Shown: positions 1-6,186 of the stretch, in pieces
Layout of the letters: each line of letters begins with the position of its first letter
Position numbering within the stretch: the first letter of the stretch is position 1
Source: an uncultured Spirochaetia bacterium
GTDB taxonomy: Bacteria; Spirochaetota; CALGPD01
NCBI GenBank assembly: GCA_937960625.1
Contig: CALGPD010000287.1
Span: 1-8,512, forward strand
Reading direction: 5' to 3'
DNA: 8,512 nucleotides
Position numbers and translations under genes: made by a program
The notes under the pieces: model-generated
Databases searched by the model: none
The model's input: only the letters and a program-made list of their open reading frames with translations
What the model was told of the DNA's origin: nothing

Positions 1-181
1 CATTATATACGCTCCATATTGTTATCAGGTGCCTTGTGATAATGTTGAACTCGTTAACGAGATTGTACGCGTTGTTGTGGAAGGTACAGACGGAAGAGAA
101 AAACAGGCAGGAGAATTTATAAAAAAGAATTTTGACTACTTTACAATAGTCCGTGATTTTTTAAAAGGTTTTAAGAAATAA
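1..181 (+). CDS. C-terminal end of an unidentified protein (possible glycosyltransferase), 5'-truncated
   Basis: This is an open frame running in from the left edge (first full codon at position 2), about 59 residues, ending at TAA 179-181. The visible tail reads IIYAPYCYQVPCDN, then a helix-like stretch (VELVNEIVRVVVEG), then REKQAGEFIKKNFDYF and a lysine-rich end. This order resembles the last helices of GT-B glycosyltransferases, where a 'D-x-E-x-L...I' helix is followed by 'REK...A..F....F'. The resemblance is loose and there is no catalytic motif in view, so the function is an inference only. The stop codon abuts the ATG of the next gene with no spacer, so the two are very likely co-transcribed and translationally coupled. 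No start or promoter is visible. Confidence 0.6.
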   Translation, partial: IIYAPYCYQVPCDNVELVNEIVRVVVEGTDGREKQAGEFIKKNFDYFTIVRDFLKGFKK

Positions 182-1399
182 ATGGAACTATTATCCCCTG
201 CCGGAGATTATAATAAATGTAAATATGCTTTTCATTACGGAGCGGATGCTGTCTATATGGGCAGCGGTTTTTCCCTGCGCAAAGGCGCTGATAATAGCCT
301 TGAGAATATAAAAAAATCAATAGATCTTGCAAACAATTTGGGAAAAAAAGTTTATTTAGCCGCAAATATTTTTTTCCATAATAAACACATTGAAGGGTTT
401 AAATCTTATTTAAAAGAGATATATGAATTAAAGCCTCACGCATTAATTGTTTCCGACTTCGCTATGATTGATTACATTGCAAATAAATACCCTGATTTGG
501 AAATTCACGTTTCCACGCAAGCTTCGGTTACAAATTATGAAACTGCCAAGCTTGTAAAGAAACTCGGTGCAACGAGAATAATACCCGCAAGGGAACTTCA
601 TTTACAGGAAATTGCGGAGATTATAGAGAAAGCTGAAATTGATATTGAGGTTTTTTGTCATGGCGCATTATGTATGGCTTATTCAGGCCGTTGTATGTTA
701 AGCGCGTATTTTACACGTCAGGGAAATACTAATGCAAAAAAAGAAAAGAATAAAAGGCTTAGAGACGCAAATCAGGGTGATTGTTCTCATCCTTGCAGAT
801 GGGATTATCAACTTATAGAAAGAATGCGTCCCGGAGAGCAGATTACCGTTTCAGAAGAAGACGGATATTTGCGTTTTTTTAATTCAAGAGATTTATGTTT
901 AATAAAAAGGATAGAGGATTTAAAAAACTCGGGAATTTGTTCATTGAAAATTGAAGGAAGGATGAAAAGCGCTTATTACGTTGCTATTACCGCATTAGCA
1001 TATAGAGAAGCGATCGGCAGCGGATACAGTGAAAATTGTTTTGATTTGGTTGACAGTGTTTCTCATCGTCCGTTTACCGAAGGATTTATTATGGGGGATG
1101 AAAGCGTTGAGCAGGGTGTTGTTCAAGGCGGATATATAAGAAAAACGCGTTTTTTAGGCACGGTTGATGAAATTCTAAAACCCGGAGAATATAGGATTAA
1201 AGTATTAAATAAAATACTTCCGGATGATGAAATTGAAATCTTAAGCCCGGACATGAAAATTAAAAAGTTAAACAAAAATGATTTTTCCTTACAGGATGAG
1301 AACGGAAATGCTATTGAGTTTGCGGGTATTCACTCCGGGTTAATATTTAAAACCGGTTATTCTTTAAAACCTATGGATATTTTACGCAAAAAATTATAA
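182..1399 (+). CDS. trhP: U32-family tRNA 5-hydroxyuridine modification protein, TrhP/YegQ type
   Basis: The 405-residue protein is co-linear with E. coli YegQ (TrhP) and B. subtilis YrrO as I recall them. It opens with MELLSPAGDYNKCKYAFHYG and has 'GADAVYMG' at 20-27. The full U32 signature E-x-F-x2-G-[SA]-[LIVM]-C-x4-G-x-C-x-[LIVM]-S lies at 156-174. RDANQGDC..PCRW follows at 194-207, 'RPGEQ' at 216-220, SLKIEGRMKSAYY at 254-266 and a U32 C-terminal beta domain from about 318. Family members hydroxylate U34 of tRNAs to ho5U using prephenate and an Fe-S cluster. C164, C171, C201 and C205 or C239 are the likely cluster ligands. A lysine-rich insert of about 14 residues (roughly 179-192) sits between C171 and RDAN, where YegQ has none. 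The ATG directly follows the upstream stop (TAAATG), and AAAAGG at 163-168 is the nearest ribosome-binding sequence. The old name 'peptidase/collagenase' is probably misleading for this subfamily. Confidence 0.85.
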   Translation: MELLSPAGDYNKCKYAFHYGADAVYMGSGFSLRKGADNSLENIKKSIDLANNLGKKVYLAANIFFHNKHIEGFKSYLKEIYELKPHALIVSDFAMIDYIANKYPDLEIHVSTQASVTNYETAKLVKKLGATRIIPARELHLQEIAEIIEKAEIDIEVFCHGALCMAYSGRCMLSAYFTRQGNTNAKKEKNKRLRDANQGDCSHPCRWDYQLIERMRPGEQITVSEEDGYLRFFNSRDLCLIKRIEDLKNSGICSLKIEGRMKSAYYVAITALAYREAIGSGYSENCFDLVDSVSHRPFTEGFIMGDESVEQGVVQGGYIRKTRFLGTVDEILKPGEYRIKVLNKILPDDEIEILSPDMKIKKLNKNDFSLQDENGNAIEFAGIHSGLIFKTGYSLKPMDILRKKL

Positions 1400-1426
1400 T
1401 CTGAAATATTTTATTATATTTATAGA

Positions 1427-2134
1427 ATGCCCCGTTTATTAATTTTTGACATGGATGATACGTTATATACTAGCAATGCCCTTAGGGATATGTTTCACAG
1501 GGCTGTGTATATGTGCGTTGCAGATAAAACGAATTTGGATTTATCTGAGGCAAAAATTCATTTTAATAAAACCAGAGAACAGACTGAAAAAACAACTGGA
1601 AAACTTCCCGGGAAAACAGCAACATTATATCTCTACTATGGCATATCAATTAAAGAATTTGAAAAGTATAAGATGAAAGTTTTAGATGGGCGTGATTTTC
1701 CGAATTTAAATACCCCGGAAATAAACTGGCAGTTAAGCGCTTTATTTAAAAAAGTACGGTTAAAATTTTATACCGCTGTTTTTACCAATAACCATAAAAG
1801 TTTAACAAATATCATTTTGAATAAGTTAGGGCTTGAAAACATTTTTGATAGAATATATACGCTTGATGATATGGGAGAAGAATTGTTGCACAGGGTAAAA
1901 CATCCTGATATGCCTTTGGAAGAGTTGGATGAGCAAATATTGTCATATATTAAACCTTCTAAAATCCGGCTTGAGCAAATCATGAAAGAATTTAATTTAC
2001 CAGCAAAAGACTGTGTTAGTATAGGTGACAGATATCACATCGATCTTGTGTATGCGGAAGAGTTGGGGATGGACACCGAAAAAGTTGAAAACGTGACAGA
2101 TGTTTTGAAATTTTTAAGGACTCTGGATCTTTAG
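1427..2134 (+). CDS. HAD-superfamily hydrolase, pyrimidine 5'-nucleotidase-like
   Basis: The 235-residue cytoplasmic phosphatase has all four HAD motifs. Motif I is FDMDDTLY, with nucleophile D8 and acid/base D10. Motif II is FTNN (T120, N121). The motif III lysine is in IKPSK, probably K176. Motif IV is SIGDRYHIDLVYAEELGM, with D201 and D206 binding Mg2+. The helical cap between motifs I and II (about 16-105) is of the C1 type. 'FDMDDTLY' plus 'FTNN..........LGL...FD' most resembles the pyrimidine 5'-nucleotidase/SDT1-like subfamily, which dephosphorylates UMP/CMP-like nucleotides; the exact substrate is not readable. An insert (about 150-172) separates motif II from the motif III lysine. 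The gene follows trhP by 27 bp. Its ATG has no recognisable Shine-Dalgarno sequence, but the next Met (M9) would remove nucleophile D8, so the start is secure. A TATAAT hexamer overlaps the trhP stop (1395-1400) and could give a very short leader. Confidence 0.85.
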   Translation: MPRLLIFDMDDTLYTSNALRDMFHRAVYMCVADKTNLDLSEAKIHFNKTREQTEKTTGKLPGKTATLYLYYGISIKEFEKYKMKVLDGRDFPNLNTPEINWQLSALFKKVRLKFYTAVFTNNHKSLTNIILNKLGLENIFDRIYTLDDMGEELLHRVKHPDMPLEELDEQILSYIKPSKIRLEQIMKEFNLPAKDCVSIGDRYHIDLVYAEELGMDTEKVENVTDVLKFLRTLDL

Positions 2135-2154
2135 ATTTGCTTTAAAGTTAATGT

Positions 2155-2805
2155 TTAATGTTCAAGGGCCTGCCGTTTGCGTATTATTTTGACAAAATAA
2201 TACGGTCTTTTTGTTAGTATTTTTATTACTATTCTATTATATTCTTTCTTATTTACGTATTCTGAAAGCACTTCTTTAATTGCTTCGTACCGTCGCGCAT
2301 TTGAACATAAAGACCATCGGGCTGTCATAATTGACGCGAATTTGCCGTAATCTGAATTTTCAACAGATCGGTTTGCTATATTTAAAAGTTTAACAATTAT
2401 TTCCTCTGCTCCGGTCGCGAAAAAAATACCCCAATATAAATCGTTTAATTCTGCCCTGTTATTTATTTTTTGAAGAGTCCGCTCACGGTACTTTATTGAG
2501 TCAATAAACAGCCTGACTGCAATTTGGTTTTTTTTGGAATAATTAAGTCTTGAGGTGATGTATTTGTTTCCATATTTTTTTGCCGCGCCGTATAAAAATC
2601 CCATCATTGGCCAGACTTGTTTGTTATTAATACCATATCTGTTAATATATGTTAAAATAAAATTCAGCTTAACTTTACTTGGATTTAAGTAGAAAGTCAT
2701 AGCAGTAATGCCTAGTGTAACTTGTTCTTTTTTAGTTGGTTTAAGCAGTTTTTCTGAACCGCAATACGAAAGAAACAGAATTAAAATAATAGATATTTTT
2801 TTCAT
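2155..2805 (-). CDS. Putative lipoprotein of uncharacterised family
   Basis: The 216-residue protein begins with MKK, a hydrophobic stretch (4-12) and a cysteine at 15 in the context FLSYCGSEK. This fits a lipoprotein signal peptide, except that Tyr at -1 is atypical of the classical lipobox (usually Gly, Ala or Ser), so lipidation is inferred. The mature part is basic and predicted mostly helical, with no transmembrane segment. Two blocks look conserved: LNDLYWGIFFATGAEE at 120-135 and TARWSLCSNARRYE at 161-174. I recall similar 'WG.FFATGDE...A.WSL.SNA' blocks in uncharacterised proteins of other Gram-negative bacteria, but I cannot name the family. The start has no Shine-Dalgarno sequence and lies 8 nt after a perfect 18-bp palindrome (2814-2831). 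The 3' end carries the terminator hairpin of the convergent HAD gene. The gene lies 57 bp downstream of the hemerythrin pair and may be co-transcribed with it. Confidence 0.75.
   Translation of the reverse strand: MKKISIILILFLSYCGSEKLLKPTKKEQVTLGITAMTFYLNPSKVKLNFILTYINRYGINNKQVWPMMGFLYGAAKKYGNKYITSRLNYSKKNQIAVRLFIDSIKYRERTLQKINNRAELNDLYWGIFFATGAEEIIVKLLNIANRSVENSDYGKFASIMTARWSLCSNARRYEAIKEVLSEYVNKKEYNRIVIKILTKRPYYFVKIIRKRQALEH
2180..2212 (+). terminator. Intrinsic terminator for the HAD gene, embedded in the convergent gene
   Basis: Arms CGTATTATTTTG (2180-2191) and CAAAATAATACG (2193-2204) are perfect 12-bp inverted repeats around a single base (effective loop about 3 nt). On the + strand they are followed by GGTC and then TTTTT at 2208-2212. 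This is the strongest hairpin in the window. It lies 46 bp past the HAD stop codon and inside the last codons of the - strand lipoprotein gene (2155-2805), so it must serve as coding sequence there. It has no matching T-tract in the - direction. Confidence 0.65.
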
Positions 2806-2813
2806 AATTTAGA

Positions 2814-2831
2814 ATATTTGAATTCAAATAT
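2814..2831. repeat. Perfect 18-bp palindrome before the lipoprotein start
   Basis: ATATTTGAATTCAAATAT is fully self-complementary with no spacer. It ends 8 nt before the ATG of the lipoprotein gene, where a Shine-Dalgarno sequence would be expected. It could be an operator for a dimeric regulator, or in RNA a 7-bp hairpin with an AATT loop next to the start codon. No T-tract follows it on the - strand, so it does not look like a terminator of the hemerythrin genes. Confidence 0.5.
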
Positions 2832-2862
2832 AAAAACAAACATTTTTTGAAATATTAAAAAT

Positions 2863-3264
2863 TTATTGTTTCTTAATATATTCCCCGTATTTTTTGTCTG
2901 CTGATTTTATATGTTTAATTAACCAATCCCTAAGTTCTTCCATTATTTCAATACTTAAAAAAGCGTTTTTACCTTGTGAAAATTTTTCAGTTATTTCACT
3001 AATACGTTTAATGAAGTTTTTATGCAGTTCTTTATGACTGTCTATTTCAGGATAATTATATTTTTCAAGATAAGATTCTTCTGTTGAAAAATGTTTTTTT
3101 GTATAATCATTTAACCGGATAATAGTCTTTTCCAATACATCATTACTTTTACCTTTTAACATAGCATCGTGTAATTCATTGATTATATTAAGCCATGCTT
3201 TATGCTGGTCATCTAATTCATCAATGTATACGCTTAATTCGGGGTTCCAATTTACCAGTGACAT
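2863..3264 (-). CDS. Bacteriohemerythrin, second copy of a tandem pair
   Basis: This is a 133-residue single-domain hemerythrin, a four-helix bundle that binds O2 at a non-haem di-iron site. All expected ligands are visible: H21 (DDQH), H58 and E62 (KKHFSTEE), H77 and H81 (SHKELH), H118 and D123 (IKHIKSAD). The last two are shifted by one residue relative to the upstream copy, owing to a single extra residue near position 100. The N-terminal tryptophan motif (VNWNPELSV) is typical of bacterial hemerythrins. There is no signal peptide or membrane segment, so the protein is cytoplasmic and soluble. CGAGGAAAAT precedes the ATG and gives a good ribosome-binding site. It starts 14 bp after the stop of the first copy, so the pair is an operon. 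More than half of the residues match the neighbour, pointing to tandem duplication. Roles known for such proteins include O2 storage or delivery and NO or H2O2 handling; which applies here is not readable. Confidence 0.95.
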   Translation of the reverse strand: MSLVNWNPELSVYIDELDDQHKAWLNIINELHDAMLKGKSNDVLEKTIIRLNDYTKKHFSTEESYLEKYNYPEIDSHKELHKNFIKRISEITEKFSQGKNAFLSIEIMEELRDWLIKHIKSADKKYGEYIKKQ

Positions 3265-3278
3265 ATTTTCCTCGTTTA

Positions 3279-3686
3279 TTATATTAATCCTTTAGAATTA
3301 AAAAAGTCCGTATATTTTTTATCAGTGCCGATAATATGGTTTGTAAGCCAGTCTTTTAGAAATTCCATTATTTCAATACTTAAAAATGCTCCGCCTGTTG
3401 TATGCTTTTCCTGAAAGTCTTTGACTTTTTCAACAAACAAGTTATGCTGGTTGATATGAGATTTTTCGTCAGGATATTCATATTGTTTAAAATATTTTTC
3501 TTCAGTTGAGAAATGCTTCTTGGTATAAGTTACGAGTTCATTTATAATATTCTCAATGACATCTTTGCTTTTTCCCTTCATCATTGCATCATGCAATTCA
3601 TTAATAAGGTTAATTAATACTTTATGTTCTTCATCAATTTCTTTTACGTTCACACTAAGACCTTGATTCCACGTTATTAGAGCCAT
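3279..3686 (-). CDS. Bacteriohemerythrin, first copy of a tandem pair
   Basis: The 135-residue single-domain hemerythrin starts at MALITWNQGLSV. Its di-iron ligands sit at the canonical spacing: H21, H58, E62, H77, H81, H117 and D122. The frame stays open 17 codons further upstream (to 3737), but AGAGGAG lies 7 nt before the ATG at 3686. The longer start would also lie upstream of the promoter-like elements (3706-3734), so the short form is chosen. The protein is soluble and cytoplasmic, and leads a two-gene unit with its paralogue. The central segment (NELHDAM.KGKS and YTKKHFSTEE) is nearly identical to that of the second copy. Divergence is concentrated near positions 84-100 and at the C-terminus, which may tune oxygen affinity or partners. 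Confidence 0.95.
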   Translation of the reverse strand: MALITWNQGLSVNVKEIDEEHKVLINLINELHDAMMKGKSKDVIENIINELVTYTKKHFSTEEKYFKQYEYPDEKSHINQHNLFVEKVKDFQEKHTTGGAFLSIEIMEFLKDWLTNHIIGTDKKYTDFFNSKGLI

Positions 3687-3705
3687 ATCATTTCTCCTCT
3701 TTAAT

Positions 3706-3734
3706 ATTATAACCCTTTTCCTTCTATATTTAAA
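3706..3734 (-). promoter_or_regulatory. Sigma70-type promoter for the hemerythrin pair
   Basis: Read on the - strand, TTTAAA (3729-3734) is followed after 17 bp by a perfect TATAAT (3706-3711), 20 bp before the hemerythrin ATG at 3686. The spacing and the consensus -10 fit a vegetative promoter. The -35 matches TTGACA at 4 of 6 positions. In such AT-rich DNA this is a prediction, supported mainly by its placement. Confidence 0.5.
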
Positions 3735-3768
3735 CAACTAACAATAACTTAATTTAACTTTAATATAT

Positions 3769-3780
3769 TTTCAATTGAAA
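3769..3780. repeat. 12-bp palindrome upstream of the hemerythrin promoter
   Basis: TTTCAATTGAAA is a perfect palindrome centred about 75 bp upstream of the predicted hemerythrin transcription start, the kind of distance used by activators. Its layout (TTT, S, AATT, S, AAA) matches the core of the palindrome downstream of the pair (TTTGAATTCAAA within 2814-2831) except for the G/C swap. Function is inferred; short AT-rich palindromes also arise by chance. Confidence 0.3.
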
Positions 3781-3792
3781 CTTAATCAATTA

Positions 3793-3818
3793 AAAAAATA
3801 GAATTTCAGTTATTTTTT
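3793..3818 (-). terminator. Weak terminator-like hairpin after the M3 peptidase
   Basis: Arms of 8 bp (AAAAAATA at 3793-3800, TATTTTTT at 3811-3818 on the + strand) surround a 10-nt loop and overlap the stop codon of the peptidase gene. On the - strand the descending arm ends in a T-run. The stem is entirely A/T, so it would be weak. The separate promoter downstream makes some termination here plausible. Confidence 0.25.
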
Positions 3819-5508
3819 ATAATAGTTCTTCCAGTTGCCCGTCAACAAATTTCATTAAGTCTTTTATCATGTTCCTTGAAAAATTGAATTCTATATTTGC
3901 AGCTTTATAAACTTCGGGAAGCGATTTTGAACTACCCAAGCTTAAAGCATGGAGATAATCATCAATAGCTTTATCAGGATTGATTTTATAATTTCTCCAG
4001 ATTTGCAATGCGCCTAGCTGTGCAATAGCATATTCAATGTAATAAAATGGCACTGTTGTTATGTGTAACTGATAAATCCAGCCGAGTTCACGGTATTGTT
4101 CATAGCCTGAATAATCTATTACTCCGGTTTCAAAACGTTGGACAAGTTCAACGTATTTTGCCTGTCTTTCGTTAAAAGTGTGTTCCGGATTTTCATACAT
4201 CCAATGCTGAAATGCATCAACTATCATTACCCAAGGAAATATATTGATTGTGCGTTCTAATTGTTCCCGCTTAGCTCTTTTCAAATCTTGTTCGTTTTCA
4301 TAAAATATGCCCCAATAATCCATGGATATTAATTCCATTGACATACTCGCTAATTCAGCAGATTCAGAAGGAGTGTTTTTATATTCCATAATTTCAAGGC
4401 CTTTTGTTTGAAAACTATGCATAGCGTGTCCGCCTTCGTGCATAAGCGTTGTTACATCTCCCTGCGAACCAACAGAGTTCATGAAAATAAAAGGCATATC
4501 GGTTAATAATAACGGATAGTTATATCCTCCAGGAGCTTTTCCTTTTCTGCTGTCAAGGTCGAACATTGAATTATTTTTCATTTGTTCAAGGTTTTTAGCA
4601 AGCGGCGGCCTTATTTTTTCATAAACCTGAATGGTTTTATCAAGTAGTTCCTGGCCGGTTTTAAACGGTGTTAATGCTTTTTCCCCTTTTATTAAACCGG
4701 GTAAATCCCATGGCCTGTAAGAATCAACCCCGAGGCGTTTTTTATGGTTAAGCTGAATTTTTTTTACAATAGGTACAACTTCTTTTTCAACTGATTTATG
4801 AAACTCAAAACAATCTTCAGGCGTATAATCAAACCGCTGCTTATTTTTAAACATATAATCTCTATAGTTTTCAAAATCTGTGTTTTTTGCAATTACACTT
4901 CTCAAAGAAAATAACCTGTCAAAAACTGAAATTAAATCATTTTTATATTCCATTTTTTTGCTCATCATAGCTTTCCAGATATTTTCCCGTTCTTCCCGTA
5001 TATCTGTTTCCATTAGCTTTCCTAATTGCCTTAGAGTATATTCTTCACCGTTATACTCAACCATAATCCCGCCTGAGATTTGGTCATATTGTGTAGAGAT
5101 AACGCCTTCTTCTGCTGTTAATGCAAGATTATTTTCTCTGTATAATTCAATATCTGTCTGAATTAAAAGTTTATATTGATTGTAATCACTTTCAAGTTCT
5201 TTAAAACTATTAGAATTATAAAGTTTCTTTTCAACTTCAAATAAAGCTTCTTCAAATTTTGGATAAATTTCAGAGTTGAAAAATTGATAGAGTTTCACAT
5301 GTTCTTTGTTATCAGTGTGGCAGGTCATATTTATATATGCCCATGCCATTTTTTCATGAACAAACGCGCTTAGTATTCCAAGATTTTTTATATACTGTTT
5401 TGCATCCGATGAATTATTAATTTCACTTTCTAGTAATTCATTAAAATAGCTGCTTATATCTTCCCATTTATTTAATTCATTATTTTTTGTGATTTTAAAA
5501 GTTTCCAT
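3817..5508 (-). CDS. M3-family oligoendopeptidase (PepF-like zinc metallopeptidase)
   Basis: The 563-residue cytoplasmic zinc peptidase cleaves short oligopeptides. The active site is HEGGH (H357, E358, H361) within TLMHEGGHAMHSF. It is followed by the family segment NTPSESAELASMSMEL (378-393), in which E382 or E385 supplies the third zinc ligand. The prolyl/tyrosyl-rich C-terminal part (about 472-505) contains the H482 and FYYIEYAIAQLGA stretch typical of the M3B substrate cleft. Length and motifs fit the bacterial M3B oligoendopeptidase group, possibly the 'M3, not PepF' subgroup. There is no signal peptide. The frame is open 25 codons further upstream, but GGAG lies 5 nt before the ATG at 5508 and the extension would run through a palindromic regulatory sequence, so METFKITK is taken as the N-terminus. 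A lipoprotein gene lies 99 bp upstream and the hemerythrins 130 bp downstream. Likely role: peptide recycling. Confidence 0.92.
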   Translation of the reverse strand: METFKITKNNELNKWEDISSYFNELLESEINNSSDAKQYIKNLGILSAFVHEKMAWAYINMTCHTDNKEHVKLYQFFNSEIYPKFEEALFEVEKKLYNSNSFKELESDYNQYKLLIQTDIELYRENNLALTAEEGVISTQYDQISGGIMVEYNGEEYTLRQLGKLMETDIREERENIWKAMMSKKMEYKNDLISVFDRLFSLRSVIAKNTDFENYRDYMFKNKQRFDYTPEDCFEFHKSVEKEVVPIVKKIQLNHKKRLGVDSYRPWDLPGLIKGEKALTPFKTGQELLDKTIQVYEKIRPPLAKNLEQMKNNSMFDLDSRKGKAPGGYNYPLLLTDMPFIFMNSVGSQGDVTTLMHEGGHAMHSFQTKGLEIMEYKNTPSESAELASMSMELISMDYWGIFYENEQDLKRAKREQLERTINIFPWVMIVDAFQHWMYENPEHTFNERQAKYVELVQRFETGVIDYSGYEQYRELGWIYQLHITTVPFYYIEYAIAQLGALQIWRNYKINPDKAIDDYLHALSLGSSKSLPEVYKAANIEFNFSRNMIKDLMKFVDGQLEELL

Positions 5509-5546
5509 TTTTACTCCGGTTAAAGTAGTTAAACTAAAAGTAATAA

Positions 5547-5562
5547 AAACAACGCGTTGTTT
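5547..5562. repeat. Perfect 16-bp palindrome with an extra half-site, before the M3 peptidase gene
   Basis: AAACAACGCGTTGTTT is fully self-complementary and more GC-rich at its centre than its surroundings. A further half-site, GCGTTGTT, recurs at 5592-5599, 30 bp beyond. On the - strand it sits about 40 bp before the peptidase ATG. A weak promoter can be drawn with -35 TTGAAA and -10 TACTTT spaced 17 bp apart, which would place the palindrome in the spacer as a repressor site would be. Alternatively, pairing of the distal half-site with the near arm (8 bp) followed by TTTTTATT would form an attenuator or terminator for the upstream lipoprotein gene. Which one applies cannot be decided here. 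Confidence 0.45.
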
Positions 5563-5607
5563 CAAAAGAAAGATAATAATCATTGAATAAAGCGTTGTTA
5601 TGTGAGT

Positions 5608-6156
5608 TTATTTAGGGAACTCTATACTGTCAATAACCCATTTAAGTTTAATAAAGTTTTCATCAAATTTTGAAGACGGAGCTTCGGCAACAATAAAATA
5701 AAAACGTTTTTTATGCTTAACGAGTATTTCGAAGCCTTTTAATTCCCGGTTAAAATCATCGCTGAATTTATAATTAAATTGAACGGCTTTATATCCGGCA
5801 ATAGCAGTCTGTTCCAACCCCCAAATGTGAATATTTCTGGGGATGAGAATTTTTTTGTAAATATGTACAAAGTATTTGGCAAGAGTTAAGGAGTTGAGTT
5901 TAATATTTGTTTCCATTCCGATGATTATTCCAATTGGCTTATGTTCAAAAGGGCGGATAAAAACTCTGGTTCTATCCCTGCTTACTTTCCAATCTATAGG
6001 GCATTTTATATGGTAGTATCCGTGAAAATTAATTATTTTCCAAGGTGAATGTTTATGAACTCTTTTAATACTGAACAGGTTTTCAGGTTTTTTTGATATA
6101 TTTTCAGAGCAGCTGATTAATAAAGTTAAGCATATAATCAAGGATAAGTTTTTCAT
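5608..6156 (-). CDS. Putative lipoprotein, PsbP/DUF1795-like
   Basis: The 182-residue protein has a signal peptide MKNLSLIICLTLLISC with a good lipobox (LISC, Cys16), so it is exported and probably lipidated. After a short linker the mature part follows the order of the PsbP/Mog1-like (DUF1795) alpha-beta fold. It has a strand with 'FHGYYHIKCPIDWKV' (44-58), a strand with IGIIIGME (75-82), a helix LAKYFVHIYKKIL (92-104), then 'EQTAIAGYKAVQFNY' (115-129), 'GFEILVKHKKRFYFIVAEAP' (141-160) and a final 'FIKLKWVIDSIEF' (168-180). Similar folds occur in many small bacterial lipoproteins of unknown role. The protein is basic, with 33 of the residues Lys or His by eye. AAAGG lies 5 nt before the ATG. 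It lies 99 bp after the methyltransferase gene, beyond a hairpin, and is probably transcribed from its own promoter. Confidence 0.75.
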   Translation of the reverse strand: MKNLSLIICLTLLISCSENISKKPENLFSIKRVHKHSPWKIINFHGYYHIKCPIDWKVSRDRTRVFIRPFEHKPIGIIIGMETNIKLNSLTLAKYFVHIYKKILIPRNIHIWGLEQTAIAGYKAVQFNYKFSDDFNRELKGFEILVKHKKRFYFIVAEAPSSKFDENFIKLKWVIDSIEFPK

Positions 6157-6186
6157 TTAGGCCTTTAATATAATTAGTTTCTATAT

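Noticed and set aside
182..1399. Collagenase or secreted protease role for the U32 protein
   Set aside because: There is no signal peptide. The RDANQGDC..PCRW and SLKIEGR blocks place it with the tRNA-hydroxylating TrhP/YegQ branch.
3687..3737. N-terminal extension of the first hemerythrin to an ATG at 3737
   Set aside because: The 17 extra residues are basic and unlike hemerythrins. AGAGGAG sits correctly before the ATG at 3686, and the longer start lies upstream of the predicted promoter.
4880..5161. Open frame on the + strand
   Set aside because: It is antisense to the well-supported M3 peptidase, with no ribosome-binding site or recognisable domain.
5509..5583. N-terminal extension of the M3 peptidase to 5583
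   Set aside because: The extra 25 residues are hydrophobic and not part of the family. They run through a palindromic spacer, whereas GGAG supports the ATG at 5508.
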